A stretch of 48,445 nt of DNA, taken from assembly GCA_035374585.1 (NCBI GenBank), contig DAOSPF010000021.1:1-48445 (forward strand), in the 5' to 3' direction. The notes beneath the pieces are model-generated. The model did not search any database. It had not been told where the DNA came from and was given only the letters and a program-made list of their open reading frames with translations. The translations under genes and the position numbers were made by a program. Shown here piece after piece: positions 34,350 to 42,143 of this stretch (positions are counted from its first letter, which is position 1; each line of letters begins with the position of its first letter). This DNA is from JAKPQD01 sp029572965. GTDB taxonomy: Bacteria; Bacteroidota; Bacteroidia; Bacteroidales; DTGW01.

Positions 34350-36311
34350 CTATTGTTTAGGCACGTAATCTGTGCGAAGCACCTTGAACTCGGTACGTCG
34401 GTTGATTTGGTTTGCAAATTCCTGGTTGTCAGGAGAAAGGGTTTTTATAAAGGTTTCATTAAGTATAGTTCCTACCGGTAAAAATGGAAACTGTTTATTG
34501 AGTTTTTCGTCAACTACCTTCGGGACAGATTCGCCATTGCCTTTAGCTGAAAGCCTGTCCATAGCAATGCCTTTTGAAATAAGATAATCTACAACACTTT
34601 GTGCACGACGTTGAGATAGTTCTGTGTTGGCTTTGTCGTTGCCAATGTAGTCTGTGTTGGCCATCATTTCAATAGTAATGTTGGGGTTATCGTTAAGCGT
34701 TTCTACAAGTTTGTCCAGTGCTGTTTTTGATTCGGGCCTTAATTCGGCACGGGCAAAGTCATAGGTAATATCGGGTACTTCAATAGGTTTGTCAATAGGC
34801 GTAAGGTTGATTTGTGCTGTAAAGTCTTTACTTTTTACTTCACCTTTTGTGCTTTGACGGGCTTTATTGTTCAGGAACCCTTCTTTAAATGCGATGAAAA
34901 CATAATCTGTATTTGGCTTTAACGCAAATTTGAAAATGCCATCGGGGCCGCTCTTGGTATCAGTAGTGATACCATCACTGCTGATACATTTGATAAGGGC
35001 ATCAGCTAAAGGTTTTTCACTTCTATCATCAATGATTTTGCCAGCAATATTGAAACGCAGCGGAGGCAATACAAAAGAGTATAAGTCTATATCTTTCTTG
35101 TCCCGGCCAGAACTAAAGAAACCTCTTTCTTCATTGGGTTGGAAAACAATACCATAATCATCGGCATAGCTGTTAATAGGGCTACGCATATTTTCTACTG
35201 TCCATTTGCCATTTTCATTTTTAGCTTTGAAAATATCGAGGCCACCCAAACCAAGATGCCCGTCAGATGAGAAGTATAACGTACCATCGGCGTGTGAATA
35301 TGGATAAAGTTCATTTCCTGGGGTATTGATTTCGGGGCCCAAATTTTCAGGGTTGCCCCATTTGCCATCTTCATTGGTAGTTACTTTCCAAATGTCGTAT
35401 CCGCCAAAACCTCCCGGCATGTCAGAAACAAAATATAAAGTCTTTTCATCATTTGATATTGCCGGATGGATTACATCTACCGTATCGCCTGCTATATCAA
35501 GCATTTCAGGAGTGCCAAAAGTTTCGCCGCTGAGGGTGCTTACCATGATATGGGCACTGGCTTTTTTGCCTTTTACTGGCTTGCAAGAAGTATAATACAT
35601 TTTTGTAAAACTCTTGTTGATACTGGGCGAACCTTCTTCAAATTCTGTGTTTATTTCATCGCCAACAGAAACCGGGGCGCTCCATTTGTCTTTTTTATCC
35701 AGTTTGGTATAAAAGATGTCAAAGGCTTTTTCGCCGGTACCTTCTCTTACCTGGCCTTTGGCACTTTCATTAGTTGAGGCAAAAAATACAACTTTGAAGT
35801 CATCGCGTCCAAAGGCCGGGCTGTTATCACAGGCCCTTGAATTGGCAGGTTTAAAGTTTTCTACAAGATAGCCATTGGGCGAGTCAATCCATTGCTGGGC
35901 TATACGGCATGATTGTATGCCATTTTCGCCGCGGATATCATCCGGAACCAGCTCTTTATATTTACGGTACATAGGTTCGGCTTCTTTTAGTTTGCCTTGT
36001 GCGCGTAATGCATTAGCGTAATAAAGATAGATGACCGGGTTTTGAAATTCGCGGTCTATTGTTTTTTTGTACCACATTTCGGCATGTTGAGGGTCGCACA
36101 TGTGCCTGAAACATTCGGCTATCTGAAATATGATTTCGGTTTTTTTGTTTTTGTCTTCAACCACCTCGTAAGCATCGCGATATTGTTCAATGGCTTTGAG
36201 CCATTCGGCGGCAGCAAATGAATCATTGGCTTTTTTCAGTTTATTGCCCTGAGAAAAAGCAGATGAGGTAATGAGTATAGCAAAAATTGGTAATGCAAAG
36301 TATTTCATCAT
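34350..36311 (-). CDS. porE: PorE-like T9SS protein: TPR - PD40 propeller - CarboxypepD_reg-like - OmpA
   Basis: A 653-residue protein with a signal peptide (1-20). Order of domains: TPR (about 22-145, including KLKEAEPMYRKYKEL), a six-bladed PD40 propeller (about 155-415, with HPAISNDEKTLYFVSDMPGGFGGYDIWKV), a CarboxypepD_reg-like domain (about 422-510, GKIIDDRSEKPLADALIKC) and an OmpA peptidoglycan-binding domain (about 520-650, ITYDFARAELRPESKTALDKL ... TDYIGNDKANTELSQRRAQSVVDYL). This is the domain order of PorE of Porphyromonas, which links the T9SS ring to peptidoglycan. The OmpA domain has an insertion before the final NRRTEFKVL. It is co-transcribed with the kinase downstream. Confidence 0.85.
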   Translation of the reverse strand: MMKYFALPIFAILITSSAFSQGNKLKKANDSFAAAEWLKAIEQYRDAYEVVEDKNKKTEIIFQIAECFRHMCDPQHAEMWYKKTIDREFQNPVIYLYYANALRAQGKLKEAEPMYRKYKELVPDDIRGENGIQSCRIAQQWIDSPNGYLVENFKPANSRACDNSPAFGRDDFKVVFFASTNESAKGQVREGTGEKAFDIFYTKLDKKDKWSAPVSVGDEINTEFEEGSPSINKSFTKMYYTSCKPVKGKKASAHIMVSTLSGETFGTPEMLDIAGDTVDVIHPAISNDEKTLYFVSDMPGGFGGYDIWKVTTNEDGKWGNPENLGPEINTPGNELYPYSHADGTLYFSSDGHLGLGGLDIFKAKNENGKWTVENMRSPINSYADDYGIVFQPNEERGFFSSGRDKKDIDLYSFVLPPLRFNIAGKIIDDRSEKPLADALIKCISSDGITTDTKSGPDGIFKFALKPNTDYVFIAFKEGFLNNKARQSTKGEVKSKDFTAQINLTPIDKPIEVPDITYDFARAELRPESKTALDKLVETLNDNPNITIEMMANTDYIGNDKANTELSQRRAQSVVDYLISKGIAMDRLSAKGNGESVPKVVDEKLNKQFPFLPVGTILNETFIKTLSPDNQEFANQINRRTEFKVLRTDYVPKQ

Positions 36312-36458
36312 GATAAAATTTCATTTTACTTAATTAGTAATCAAAGTTTTGTTAACGTATTTTACTGTTTGGTTATTTTGTGTAAAAGTAATTTTTTGCA
36401 TCAAAAAAAGCGACAATCCTATATATTTGTTTATCAACATTTTGTTATGGGGGTAAAA

Positions 36459-37481
36459 TTAAACATGTACATTTAATTCGGCAATAAGTTGTTTGAGGTT
36501 GTTAATTTGTTTGACCGTGCCCAAAACAAACAGTTTATCTCTGTTAGAAAGGATGGTTTCGGGCAATGGGTTGACCAGAAATATTTTGTTTTGTTGTTTG
36601 ATGCCGATAATTTTGGCGCCAGTATCGTTATAACTTTCGAAGTCACGCAAAGCACGGCCGTTGAGGTAATCTGAAATGTTTTGCAACGGGATTTCGTCTA
36701 TTAGTACATTGGTGTCGCCTTGTTGAATGATGTTATCTACAAATTCTACTACATCAGGTTGTGCAACAATTCTGGCCATGCGGCGTCCTCCTATTTTGTC
36801 GGGCATGATAACATTATCTGCCCCGGCACGGCGTAATTTTATGTCTGAGCCTTCTTCTGAAGCTTTGGCTATGATGGTTAGCTTAGGGTTGAGCTCGCGG
36901 GCAGTAAGGGTAAGGAATACGTTTTGTGCATCACTGTTGATGGCTGCTATCAGGGCTTTGGCACGGCGTATCCCTGCAAGTTCAAGAGTTTCATCCTGGG
37001 TGGCATCCCCTTCAATGAAAAGTACTTCGTATTGGCATTCTTGTATTTGTTGAATCTGGGCTGCTTCGTTTTCTATAACTACTACAGGGACTTTGTGCAT
37101 GGTAAGTTCAATAAGCGCTTGCTTCCCGTTTCGGCCAAAGCCGCAAATGATAACGTGGTTGCTAAGCTTATCTATTTTTTTTTGCATCTTTTTTATTTTA
37201 AAATAGTTACGAAAAACACTGTCCACAATGTATTGTGTTAATGCCGTAATAGTATAGGCAAATATACCAAAACTAATGATTATCAAAAAAGAAGTGAAGT
37301 ACATTCCTATGTCCGAAAGTGGATGGACCTCGCGAAACCCAACAGTAGTAATGGTGATAATGGTCATAAACAGGGCATCACGGAAATTGTAGTGTTCAAT
37401 AATGATATAGCCCAAAATTCCAAAAATGATAATGGACACAATGGGCAATACAAGCCATAATATCCGGTTTTTCTTAGGCAT
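36459..37481 (-). CDS. MthK-type potassium channel with RCK (TrkA-N and TrkA-C) domains
   Basis: A 340-residue protein. Two membrane helices (about 8-28 and 60-82) flank a pore helix and the filter TTVGFREVHP (45-54). A cytoplasmic RCK N domain (from about 107, HVIICGFGRNGKQALIEL, acidic VVIENE and VLFIEGDATQDETL) is followed by a TrkA-C domain (about 250-340). Ligand-gated K+ flux is the family role. The filter has TVGF followed by Arg rather than the usual TVGYG-D/E, which may change conductance. It starts 9 nt after the DUF2851 gene, so the two are in one transcript. Confidence 0.92.
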   Translation of the reverse strand: MPKKNRILWLVLPIVSIIIFGILGYIIIEHYNFRDALFMTIITITTVGFREVHPLSDIGMYFTSFLIIISFGIFAYTITALTQYIVDSVFRNYFKIKKMQKKIDKLSNHVIICGFGRNGKQALIELTMHKVPVVVIENEAAQIQQIQECQYEVLFIEGDATQDETLELAGIRRAKALIAAINSDAQNVFLTLTARELNPKLTIIAKASEEGSDIKLRRAGADNVIMPDKIGGRRMARIVAQPDVVEFVDNIIQQGDTNVLIDEIPLQNISDYLNGRALRDFESYNDTGAKIIGIKQQNKIFLVNPLPETILSNRDKLFVLGTVKQINNLKQLIAELNVHV

Positions 37482-37490
37482 AGGCAGTGT

Positions 37491-38759
37491 TTAAAATTTA
37501 GTTAAATACCAATGGCCTATGGTACAATGCAGGCATTTTTGCTTTGTACAATAATGGTTGTACAATTGCAGCAATGCCTGGCTTTCAAAAGCATTAGATA
37601 CCTTGGCCCCATATTTTTTCCATGCTGCAATTATACTGTTTTTTTCGGCAGAAATTGCTTCTGCAAGTTGAAAAGCCTTATCTTGTAAGTGTAAAATTTT
37701 TCTTTCACGGCCGTAAACGAACAAAAACGGGATGATGGTATTGATTGTTAACAGGTCAATGCTTTCTTTTGAAAGCTTTTTAGGCGAAGCAGGGCTTGTC
37801 TTGCCCAATGTATAATGATTTTCCCAGTATGCAGAGGTGGAAGTGTTGAATAATCCTTCTATTTGTTTGATATCCTCTGCTTCTATGAGTTTTGAGAACA
37901 ATGAAGATGAGTTGTTGATAAGGCTGGCAAGCTGGGCAAGCCTGATAGTGGGGAAATTTGCCGGGCGCAGGCGCATGAATTTCCATACCTGTTTTTGCAG
38001 AGAGATAAGTTGGTATTTTTTTTTCAGGAAATTGTATTCTGTAGCTAATTGCGAGCAGTACTCATCGGCAGGCTTATCTGAAAGCAGGCCTGCCTGGCCA
38101 AGCAGCAAAGCTTCAAGTTGTATAAGGTTGTTTTTATGCTTTGCCAGTATTTGTAGAGGTAGCGAACGTGCCAGCATTTCAAAAGGTTCGGCATTGACCT
38201 TGAAGCCCAGGTTTCGGCATAGCATGATATAAAAAGCCTCTTCCCAATGGTTGTTTGTAAAGTTAAGTATCTGAAGAATTTCATCCGTCCGTTTTTCAAG
38301 ACGTTCTACCATGAGTTTGGTCAACCATTGCTGCAATTCAATCCGTTCAATTTTTGGAAGGCAGCTTTTACAAGGGATATTGGTTGAAACCGAAACCAGG
38401 TTTTTATATTTTTCGAGCAATGCGCTGTCGTACTTCAATTCTATAAATGGGATTGTTTGGCCGGCACTATTTTTGATATCGGTATCATGTTCTTCTACTA
38501 CGTGCAATATTGTATTGTCATAAGCTTTGTCGAGATGGTGGTTGTGACGTTGCCAGTCTGAGGCCTTTTTGTGAACTTCGCTGCACCCGGCCCAGGTTAC
38601 GCCGTTTATTTTGATGCGGGTATTGATAAAGTCCGGGCCTGAATTGAAGTTTTGTTCGCCGGGGCTTAAAATCTCCACTGTTTCGCCATTTTGAGAGGTG
38701 AAGACTTTGTTCTGGAAGAGCCTGAACTTCCAGATATACTGCAAAAATTCTTCAGACAT
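37491..38759 (-). CDS. DUF2851 family protein
   Basis: 422 residues from the start MSEEFLQYIWKF. The N-terminal block with SPGEQNFNSGPDFINTRIKINGVTWAGCSEVHKKASDWQRHNHHLDKAYDNTILHVV is the hallmark of DUF2851, conserved across Bacteroidota; the E..H.. and D..H arrangement resembles a nuclease-like fold, though no activity is assigned. The C-terminus holds a Cys cluster (CTKQKCLHCTIG). The ATG at 38759 is preferred over 38786, because the -7 element at 38784-38791 would place the longer start upstream of the transcription start. The K+ channel gene follows 9 nt later. Confidence 0.88.
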   Translation of the reverse strand: MSEEFLQYIWKFRLFQNKVFTSQNGETVEILSPGEQNFNSGPDFINTRIKINGVTWAGCSEVHKKASDWQRHNHHLDKAYDNTILHVVEEHDTDIKNSAGQTIPFIELKYDSALLEKYKNLVSVSTNIPCKSCLPKIERIELQQWLTKLMVERLEKRTDEILQILNFTNNHWEEAFYIMLCRNLGFKVNAEPFEMLARSLPLQILAKHKNNLIQLEALLLGQAGLLSDKPADEYCSQLATEYNFLKKKYQLISLQKQVWKFMRLRPANFPTIRLAQLASLINNSSSLFSKLIEAEDIKQIEGLFNTSTSAYWENHYTLGKTSPASPKKLSKESIDLLTINTIIPFLFVYGRERKILHLQDKAFQLAEAISAEKNSIIAAWKKYGAKVSNAFESQALLQLYNHYCTKQKCLHCTIGHWYLTKF

Positions 38760-38770
38760 GAGGGTTGTGT

Positions 38771-38791
38771 TTTGGTTTGAAACCAAATATA
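38771..38791 (-). promoter_or_regulatory. Promoter and overlapping palindrome of the DUF2851-K+ channel unit
   Basis: Minus strand TATATTTG (38784-38791) is an exact -7 element. TTTGGTTT-G-AAACCAAA (38771-38787) is a perfect 8-bp inverted repeat with a single central base. It overlaps the -7 element and the expected start site, a placement suited to a repressor operator. Confidence 0.5.
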
Positions 38792-38864
38792 CGATTTTAT
38801 TGAAAAAATTTGTAAAAGAAGTTTAAATTGTTGTTGCCAGATTGTTCTGCAATCTGATATATTC

Positions 38865-39030
38865 AGCCATATAGTGGCTAAATCTTGGTAGAAAATTTAG
38901 TATTGGGAAACTATTAAGCCATATAGTGGCGAAACACATATCTGTGTTATGTACCTTGGGGAAATTGGGATGTTTTATTTCTATATTTATGTCGCAACTA
39001 TGTTGCTTTTTTGTTCAGTTTTTATTCTAA
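38865..39030. repeat. Dispersed intergenic repeat, copy 1 (degenerate)
   Basis: Contains two copies of AGCCATATAGTGGC (38865 and 38917, 52 nt apart) and GTCGCAACTATGTTGC (38991-39006). The order and spacing match the repeats at 44219-44465 and 45303-45413. It lies directly downstream of the UPF0175/PIN toxin-antitoxin pair. Such palindromic intergenic repeats are, to my knowledge, widespread in Bacteroidota, with no known function. Confidence 0.7.
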
Positions 39031-39050
39031 AAAGGAGTAGGTTGTGTTTT

Positions 39051-39511
39051 TTAGAATTCTTTGTTTTGTCTGTATAATTCTTGTTCAACTTTGTCAGAGA
39101 TCCTAAAACCTAAAATTTTTAATTCTTCAATTAAAGGTCTTATTTTATCAATTACCCCAATTTGTTTAGCTTTTGTTAAAACTCCAAGAGTGCCGGTTAT
39201 TTTAAACCCGATTCTTTGCGCTTCTTTTCTGCCTTTTAAATCGTCTAAAACAAGTAAACATTGTCATATTCAAAAGCAAGTGAAATAGCTGAGGCTTCTC
39301 CTTTGTCTAATATGGTTTCAAGAATTTTCTGATATTTGTTATCTTGCGGTTCTGAAATTTTAATGAATTCAGGCAAAGGGTCACCAAATTCACTCTCAAT
39401 TTCTGGGGTAATCCTGATATCTTGATATATTTCGTCAAGGGATCTCAATAAATCAAGCTTAGATAGAGCTATTAAGCAACTGGTATCTGTAATGACGACA
39501 GTTTCAGGCAT
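39051..39511 (-). pseudogene. PIN-domain toxin (DUF3368 family), frameshifted
   Basis: The first 88 codons (MPETVVITDTSCLIALSKL ... GEASAISLAFEYDNVYL) are a normal DUF3368 PIN start, with Asp9 and the conserved GEASAI block. A stop in the TTGTTTTAG at about 39246-39254 ends the frame. Shifting by one base there restores VLDDLKGRKEAQRIGFKITGTLGVLTKAKQIG and runs on to a stop at 39051, exactly as expected for the family. The total of 461 nt is one short of a multiple of three, so a single-base deletion has broken the toxin. Either the toxin is dead or this is a sequencing error. It overlaps its antitoxin gene by 8 bp. Confidence 0.85.
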
Positions 39512-39731
39512 TTTTAATATCGCTTAATAAATCATCAGTAGAACTACTAAATACAGACACACCATATTTACCCATAATTTCTATAAAAGAACGTTTAGAT
39601 AATCCGACCATTTTAGCTGCCTGACCAGAAGAAATAATTTCATCTTCATACATTTTTGATGCTAAATAGATGGAGAGGTCTAAAGTTTTTAAATTTATAT
39701 CATCAGGGATATTTAGTGTAATAGCTCTCAT
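39504..39731 (-). CDS. UPF0175 family antitoxin-like DNA-binding protein
   Basis: 75 residues from MRAITLNIPDDINLKTLDLSIYLASKMYEDEI; the second half SSGQAAKMVGLSKRSFIEIMGKYGVSVFSSSTDDLLSDIKNA is the UPF0175 HTH signature. The family regularly precedes DUF3368 PIN genes as the antitoxin. The ATG at 39731 fits the family N-terminus; an ATG at 39758 would overlap the promoter's -7 element. The gene appears intact, while its toxin is frameshifted. Confidence 0.9.
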   Translation of the reverse strand: MRAITLNIPDDINLKTLDLSIYLASKMYEDEIISSGQAAKMVGLSKRSFIEIMGKYGVSVFSSSTDDLLSDIKNA

Positions 39732-39747
39732 AATCAACTTATTTTTA

Positions 39748-39779
39748 CAAATATACAATATTTGCTTCAGGTTTTACAA
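39748..39779 (-). promoter_or_regulatory. Promoter of the UPF0175/PIN module
   Basis: Minus strand TTG (39777-39779), 21-nt spacer, TATATTTG (39748-39755), an exact -7 match, 17 nt before the antitoxin start. Confidence 0.6.
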
Positions 39780-39879
39780 TTATTTGGGTGCTACAAATTA
39801 AACTTTGTCAGGGAAATGTTTTTTATTTCCTGGTGACGAATATTATTTAAATCATTGATATAAAGGTAAAAATATAATG

Positions 39880-39887
39880 TACCTTTG
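39880..39887 (+). promoter_or_regulatory. -7 promoter element of the DEAD-box helicase gene
   Basis: TACCTTTG matches TAnnTTTG exactly; a TTG lies 22 nt upstream (39855-39857). The predicted start leaves only about 12 nt before the ATG at 39906, so the leader is very short. Confidence 0.5.
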
Positions 39888-39905
39888 CGGGCTATTTAAT
39901 AATTT

Positions 39906-41822
39906 ATGATGACATTTGAAGAACTCGGGCTGAAACCCGAAATTTTAAAAGCTCTTCAGGAGCTTGGATTCGAAAATCCCATGCCGGTGCAGGAAAAAGT
40001 TATTCCTCTTTTACTCTCAAAAAACACTGATATTGTAGCATTGGCCCAGACAGGTACTGGTAAAACCGCAGCCTTTGGTTTGCCCATTGTAGAGCAAACC
40101 GATACTAAGTCAAAAAAGACTCAAGCCTTAGTGCTTGCTCCTACACGCGAACTTTGTTTGCAGATTGCTGATGATTTGAATGATTTTTCGAAATATGTTG
40201 ACAGCCTTAGTGTAGTGCCCGTTTATGGCGGGGCTTCTATTGAGGTACAAATAAAAGCATTGAGAAACGGGGCGCAAATAATTGTTGCTACTCCGGGACG
40301 TCTTATTGACCTTATCAACCGTGGTGTGGCAAAATTGGAGAACGTTTCAAAGGTAGTGCTTGACGAGGCTGATGAGATGCTCAATATGGGTTTTGAAGAC
40401 GATTTGAAAACTATTTTGGCTCAGATACCTGAAAATCGTAATACTTTGTTATTTTCGGCTACTATGCCCCCTGCTATTGCTTCTATTGCTAAAAACTACA
40501 TGAGCAATCCGTTGGAAGTTACTATTGGACAGCGAAATACCGGGGCTGAAAATGTTAAGCATGTATGCTATACCGTACATGCCAAAGATAAATACCAGGC
40601 ATTGAAGCGTATTGCTGACTACTATCCTAATATTTACGGCATTGTATTTTGCCGCACACGTAAAGAGACTCAGGAAGTAGCCGACAAACTTATGCATGAC
40701 GGGTATAATGCCGATGCATTGCACGGCGACCTTTCGCAATCGCAGCGCGACTTTGTAATGAACCGCTTTCGCCTTCGGCAATTGAACTTGCTTGTCGCTA
40801 CAGACGTTGCAGCAAGGGGTATTGATGTGGATAGTTTGACGCATGTTATCAATTATAACCTCCCTGATGATGTTGAGGTATATACACACCGCAGTGGCCG
40901 TACAGGCCGTGCAGGTAAAACTGGCATTTCTATTGCCATTATTAATCTTCGCGAAAAGCATATTATCAAACAGATTGAAAGGATTATAAACAAGAAGTTT
41001 GAGTTGCAGGATATCCCTTCAGGCAGAGGTATTTGCGAAAAACAATTATTTCATCTCATAGATAAACTTGAACGTGTAGAGGTTGACGAAGATGAAATTG
41101 CCCCATTTTTGACTACTACCTTCAAACGGCTTGAGTGGCTCGATAAAGAAGAGATTATTAAACGTTTTATTTCATTAGAGTTTAACAGGTTTCTGGAGTA
41201 TTATAAAAATATGCCAGACCTTGAGATACCTACTGAACACTCAAGGAGAGAAGGACAACGTGATAGCTTCCGCGAAGGTAAACGTGAAGGCCGTCGTGAA
41301 GCAGGTGCCCCTCGTACTGCCGAAAAAGGCTATAGCAGGTTATTCCTTAATCTTGGGAAAGAAGATGGTTTGTACCCACCCGATTTGATTGAATTGTTAA
41401 ATCAGTATTCACAAGGCCGCAGGATAAAAGTTGGCCGTATTGAACTGATGAAGAAGTTTTCGTTTTTTGAAGTTCCTGAGCAGGATGCCCAGTTTGTGGT
41501 TGACTCTATGAAAGGGGCTTCAGTCAGTGGCCGCCGCATTGCTGTTGACTGGGCTTCAGGTGGAGAAAACGAAGGCAAACAGCAGAGCAGGGGACGTGAT
41601 GATTTTAAAAGATCAGGAGAAAGATCTGGTTTTAAGAAGTTCGGAGAACGAGGAAACCGGGGTGAACATGGTGACCGTAAAAGATTTGACAAAGACCGCG
41701 GTGAAAAAAACGAAAGAAACAATAGTGGTAATAGAAGCGACAGGTCCGAAAAAAAAGAAAAAGGTAGCTTTCGTGGCGAAGAAAAGAAGAAATACGGTAG
41801 AAAGAAAGAGAATAGACGATAG
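39906..41822 (+). CDS. deaD: DEAD-box RNA helicase with DbpA-type RNA-binding domain and RG-rich tail (DeaD/CsdA)
   Basis: A 638-residue ATP-dependent RNA helicase. Q motif FEELGLKPEILKAL..GFENPMPVQ, Walker A AQTGTGKT (47-54), PTRELCLQIA, DEAD at 153-156, FSATMPP, and the second RecA domain with HGDLSQSQRD, ATDVAARGIDV and HRSGRTGRAG. A DbpA RNA-binding domain (about 478-550, GYSRLFLNLGKEDGLYPPDLIELL) is followed by an Arg/Gly/Lys-rich tail (about 555-638) that is probably disordered and binds RNA. Relatives aid ribosome assembly and cold growth. ATG at 39906 or the next codon can serve as the start. Confidence 0.95.
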   Translation: MMTFEELGLKPEILKALQELGFENPMPVQEKVIPLLLSKNTDIVALAQTGTGKTAAFGLPIVEQTDTKSKKTQALVLAPTRELCLQIADDLNDFSKYVDSLSVVPVYGGASIEVQIKALRNGAQIIVATPGRLIDLINRGVAKLENVSKVVLDEADEMLNMGFEDDLKTILAQIPENRNTLLFSATMPPAIASIAKNYMSNPLEVTIGQRNTGAENVKHVCYTVHAKDKYQALKRIADYYPNIYGIVFCRTRKETQEVADKLMHDGYNADALHGDLSQSQRDFVMNRFRLRQLNLLVATDVAARGIDVDSLTHVINYNLPDDVEVYTHRSGRTGRAGKTGISIAIINLREKHIIKQIERIINKKFELQDIPSGRGICEKQLFHLIDKLERVEVDEDEIAPFLTTTFKRLEWLDKEEIIKRFISLEFNRFLEYYKNMPDLEIPTEHSRREGQRDSFREGKREGRREAGAPRTAEKGYSRLFLNLGKEDGLYPPDLIELLNQYSQGRRIKVGRIELMKKFSFFEVPEQDAQFVVDSMKGASVSGRRIAVDWASGGENEGKQQSRGRDDFKRSGERSGFKKFGERGNRGEHGDRKRFDKDRGEKNERNNSGNRSDRSEKKEKGSFRGEEKKKYGRKKENRR

Positions 41823-41889
41823 AAATTAATTACGAAATTTTAATCCTAAAACTAATGTATTCAATTTATATTATTACCTAACCTGCCAA

Positions 41890-41964
41890 TTTAAGGCAGC
41901 ATTTCCCCTCCTTTACAAGGAGAGCTTGTCCTGCCCCAGGCAGGAGGCAGGGGTGGTTGAAACA
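41890..41964. repeat. Dispersed intergenic repeat of the 'CTCCTTTACAAGGAG' type
   Basis: Contains CTCCTT-TAC-AAGGAG (41908-41922), CCTGCC-CCA-GGCAGG and the tail GCAGGGGTGGTTGA. This sequence type is familiar from many Bacteroidota intergenic regions, as far as I recall. It lies between the helicase and esterase genes, which are more than 300 nt apart with no gene between. Confidence 0.6.
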
Positions 41965-41989
41965 GCTTTAGTTTAAAATACGAAACCGC

Positions 41990-42025
41990 AACACCGCAAA
42001 GAAGAACATTTTTCTTTGCGGTGTT
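41990..42025. repeat. 14-bp perfect hairpin in the helicase-esterase intergenic region
   Basis: AACACCGCAAAGAA (41990-42003) pairs perfectly with TTCTTTGCGGTGTT (42012-42025) across an 8-nt loop. There is no T-tract after it, so it is not a typical intrinsic terminator. It may still end or protect the helicase mRNA, or be another dispersed repeat ('accgcaaag' motifs recur in Bacteroidota). Confidence 0.65.
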
Positions 42026-42143
42026 CTGTGTTTAGACCTTAGCAAACTTCGCGGTTGATCAAAAGCGCCCAATTCAATAATTCCATTTTAGCCTGAAAAT
42101 GATTTACTTTTAAGGTTTGAAACCAACTTAATTTGTTTAAAAA

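Noticed and set aside
34340..34417. Upstream start of the histidine kinase at 34417
   Set aside because: It overlaps the end of the PorE-like gene and adds sequence without membrane or signal character.
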